Below are positions 62,202 to 64,000 of a stretch of DNA of 64,000 nt, in pieces. Origin of the DNA: Permianibacter sp046297695. GTDB taxonomy: Bacteria; Pseudomonadota; Gammaproteobacteria; Enterobacterales; Permianibacteraceae. The stretch spans positions 1 to 64,000 of the forward strand of contig JBKBHF010000014.1 of NCBI GenBank assembly GCA_046297695.1. The letters are read 5' to 3'. The translations under genes and the position numbers were made by a program. The notes below the pieces were generated by a model. It was given only the letters and a program-made list of their open reading frames with translations, ran no database searches and had not been told where the DNA came from. The first letter of the stretch is position 1; every line of letters begins with the position of its first letter.

Positions 62202-62801
62202 ATGGAAACTTCGCACCAGACCATTCTGGATCTCGCCGCCCAGCGCGGCCTGATACGCCCGCGCGATCTCGATGCGCTGGGTCTGCCCAGTGTCGCACTC
62301 ACGCGGCTGGTTCGGCAGGGCCTGCTCGTCCGCGTGGGTCGCGGTCTGTACGCCCGTCCCGATCGCAGCGTATCCGAGCATGGCACCCTGGCCGAGGTGG
62401 CCCGCAAACACCCGCAAGCCATCGTCTGCCTGCTGTCAGCACTGCGGGTGCACGACCTCACCACGCAATCGCCATTCGAGGTCTGGCTGGCGATTCCCAA
62501 CAAGGCGCGTGCACCGAAGATGGATTATCCCCCGCTGCGCATCGTGCGCTTCTCAGGTGCCGCGCTGACCGATGGGATTGAAGAGCACCAGATCGATGGC
62601 GTGACCGTGCGCGTGACCAACGTCGCCCGCACCGTGGCCGACTGCTTCAAGTTCCGCAACAAGATCGGCCTCGATGTCGCGATGGAAGCCCTGCAGGAAG
62701 CCTGGCGAGCCAAGCGCGTGAGTATGGACGAACTCTGGCGCTATGCATCGCTGTGCCGAGTGGCCAATGTGATGCGCCCCTACATGGAAAGCCTGTCATG
62801 A
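62202..62801 (+). CDS. abiEi: AbiEi-type antitoxin (type IV toxin-antitoxin)
   Basis: The 199-residue protein starts METSHQTILDLAAQRGLIRPRDLDALGL, a winged helix typical of AbiEi_4 antitoxins, continues LVRQGLLVRVGRGLYARPD and CLLSALRVHDLTTQSP, and has VTNVARTVADCFKFRNKIGLDVAMEAL. The family represses its own operon and neutralises AbiEii without stable binding. An ATG six codons upstream is open; the chosen start fits the family. It overlaps the toxin gene by four bases. Confidence 0.93.
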   Translation: METSHQTILDLAAQRGLIRPRDLDALGLPSVALTRLVRQGLLVRVGRGLYARPDRSVSEHGTLAEVARKHPQAIVCLLSALRVHDLTTQSPFEVWLAIPNKARAPKMDYPPLRIVRFSGAALTDGIEEHQIDGVTVRVTNVARTVADCFKFRNKIGLDVAMEALQEAWRAKRVSMDELWRYASLCRVANVMRPYMESLS

Positions 62802-63712
62802 ACCAGCGCAACACGGCCGCTTCGGTGCGGGCCCGCCTGCTCACCCGCGCCCGCGAGACCCGACAAGACTTCAATCTGGTCTTGACCCGCTACGCCCTTG
62901 AGCGGCTGCTGTACCGACTCAGCGTTTCGCCCCATGCTGACCAGTTCCTACTGAAAGGCGCGCTGCTGTTCGACTTGTGGTTCGACATCCCGCACCGGCC
63001 GACGCGGGATGCGGACTTTCTGGGTTTTGGTTCGGCCGAGTTGCCACACCTGGAGGCCGTCTTCAAGGACGTCTGCGCGATGGAGACTGACGACGGTGTT
63101 ACGTTTCGACCGGACACCGTTCAAGCGGCGGAGATCCGCAAGGAGGCCAGCTACGCCGGCGTGCGCGTCACCTTGCTCGGACTGATCGATGGAGCGCGCT
63201 GCCCGATTCAGGTCGACATCGGTTTCGGCGATGCCGTCACACCAGGGCCGGAAGATGTCCAGTACCCCGTGATGCTATCGGAGTTCTCGGCGCCGAAACT
63301 GCGCGTCTATCCGCGCTACACCGTGGTGGCAGAGAAGCTGGAGGCCTTGGCCTCGCTGGGTATCGCCAACAGCCGGATGAAGGATTACTTCGACCTTTGG
63401 ATCTTGTCGCGGTACACCGAATTTGACGGCGACACCCTGCGACGCGCGATTCGGGCAACCTTCGATCGACGCAAAACGACGTTGCCCCCGGACATCCCCT
63501 TTGGCCTGACGGATGGTTTTGCGCAAGATGCGCAAAAGCAGACGCAGTGGCAGGCATTTCTGGGAAAGAACCGACTCGAAGCGCTGCGCCTGGAGGACGT
63601 CGTGGTGTCGCTTCGAGATTTCCTGCTTCCAGTCATCGCTGCGGCGAACGCTGATGCCGACTACCCGCGACACTGGCCGGCTGGCGGACCCTGGTTGTCA
63701 GTGGCGGGGTGA
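62798..63712 (+). CDS. abiEii: AbiEii-type nucleotidyltransferase toxin
   Basis: The 304-residue protein has the AbiEii/AbiGii motifs: FLLKGALLFDLWF with PTRDADFLG (motif I), PIQVDIGFGD (motif II with a conserved Asp), VVAEKLEALASLG (motif III, Lys/Glu) and RMKDYFDLWIL (motif IV, Lys-Asp). Related toxins transfer nucleotides, in some members to tRNA acceptor ends, and give bacteriostasis and phage abortive infection. Start and stop overlap (ATGA) fits a coupled operon. Confidence 0.93.
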   Translation: MNQRNTAASVRARLLTRARETRQDFNLVLTRYALERLLYRLSVSPHADQFLLKGALLFDLWFDIPHRPTRDADFLGFGSAELPHLEAVFKDVCAMETDDGVTFRPDTVQAAEIRKEASYAGVRVTLLGLIDGARCPIQVDIGFGDAVTPGPEDVQYPVMLSEFSAPKLRVYPRYTVVAEKLEALASLGIANSRMKDYFDLWILSRYTEFDGDTLRRAIRATFDRRKTTLPPDIPFGLTDGFAQDAQKQTQWQAFLGKNRLEALRLEDVVVSLRDFLLPVIAAANADADYPRHWPAGGPWLSVAG

Positions 63713-63718
63713 AACCAG

Positions 63719-64000
63719 TCAAAGCCCGACCCGTGCTCGCTGCTCATCCCACAGCGCTGGCGGATCAACCGCCAGATCAAACAGCGTGACGTGGTTCGGC
63801 AATGCGTCGTCCAGGATGGCCGCCACGATGTCGGGTGCCAGCGTGGTCAGGTTGACCATACGGCTGACGTAGCTGTTGTCGATGCCCTCCCGCGTGGCGA
63901 TCTCCTTCAAGGACTTTGCTTCCCCCGATTCCAGCATGGCCAGCCAGCGGTGGCCTCTGGCCAGCGCCAGTTGGATGGAGGTCGGTGCCACATCCCACGG
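63719..64000 (-). CDS. Helix-turn-helix protein, 3' part only (mobile-element type)
   Basis: The frame is open from the right edge to a TGA, so the gene's start lies outside the window. The visible 93 residues read LARGHRWLAMLESGEAKSLKEIATREGIDNSYVSRMVNLTTLAPDIV, an HTH like those of small proteins encoded beside recombinases and DUF2924 proteins in integrated elements (from memory). A GTG at 63991 could be a start but the frame continues above it. It is convergent with abiEii, six bases apart. Confidence 0.65.
   Translation of the reverse strand, partial: PWDVAPTSIQLALARGHRWLAMLESGEAKSLKEIATREGIDNSYVSRMVNLTTLAPDIVAAILDDALPNHVTLFDLAVDPPALWDEQRARVGL

Overview
The window is a high-GC stretch of chromosome from a Gammaproteobacterium outside the Enterobacterales. 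Evidence is the heptose-containing LPS core genes (hldE, hldD, waaC, waaF, waaG, waaP, waaA), fur/bamE, the miaB-ybeZ-ybeY-corC-lnt operon, ratA-rnfH next to smpB, a type IV pilus ATPase of PilU type, groESL, and a tmRNA whose tag reads AANDDNYALAA. The species cannot be fixed from the sequence alone. Almost all of it is densely packed housekeeping DNA; the clear accessory parts are a transposase remnant at the left edge and the stretch right of ssrA.

Layout. 1-2.4 kb: ISL3-type transposase tail, then a leftward SDR oxidoreductase, glpE, elaA and ygiM. 2.5-20.5 kb: ygiF, glnE and hldE keep an order known from E. coli but are separated by a lemA/M48 protease pair and by an LPS-core block. In that block zf-CHCC-waaF-waaP runs right, and waaC, an lpxL-type acyltransferase with an extra C-terminal domain, waaG, a GT2 and a CgeB-like glycosyltransferase run left with overlapping or abutting ends; hldE and hldD follow. 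20.6-25.7 kb: marC, doxX, bamE/fur divergent, recN, and an orphan exosortase-type acyltransferase. 25.9-31.1 kb: pilU, a membrane protein/winged-helix pair, an M23 peptidase, a regulator and a GST. 31.3-33.5 kb: groESL with a sigma-32-like promoter and two CIRCE operators. 33.7-41 kb: a GT2, a multi-domain GGDEF protein with an abnormal active site, cutA-dsbD, a membrane diguanylate cyclase with an in-frame duplication, and a CoA transferase. 41.2-49.5 kb: two small envelope genes, htpX, then the lnt-corC-ybeY-phoH-miaB operon, and acpH. 49.5-61.2 kb: waaA, a catalytic/non-catalytic M16 peptidase pair, a TetR regulator, rnfH-ratA, smpB, a repeat-like secreted protein coupled to a GlyGly-CTERM carboxypeptidase, and two tandem traT-like lipoproteins. 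61.5 kb: ssrA (tmRNA). 62.2-64 kb: an AbiE-type toxin-antitoxin operon and the 3' part of a helix-turn-helix gene, probably the left end of an element integrated at ssrA.

How the parts work together. Envelope building dominates: heptose synthesis and transfer, Kdo transfer, lipid A acylation, core glycosylation and phosphorylation, lipoprotein maturation (lnt), outer-membrane assembly (bamE) and membrane proteolysis (htpX, M48, M16). Protein quality control is the second theme (groESL, ssrA/smpB, htpX, dsbD, ybeY). The groES promoter and the ssrA promoter both show a CTTGAR-N14-CCCCATNT pattern, which suggests that chaperonin and trans-translation share heat-shock control. The most unusual items are the doubly controlled groE promoter, the acyltransferase-pseudokinase fusion, the two odd GGDEF proteins, the diverged TraT pair, and the ssrA-linked AbiE operon. 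No wholly new multi-gene system could be demonstrated.
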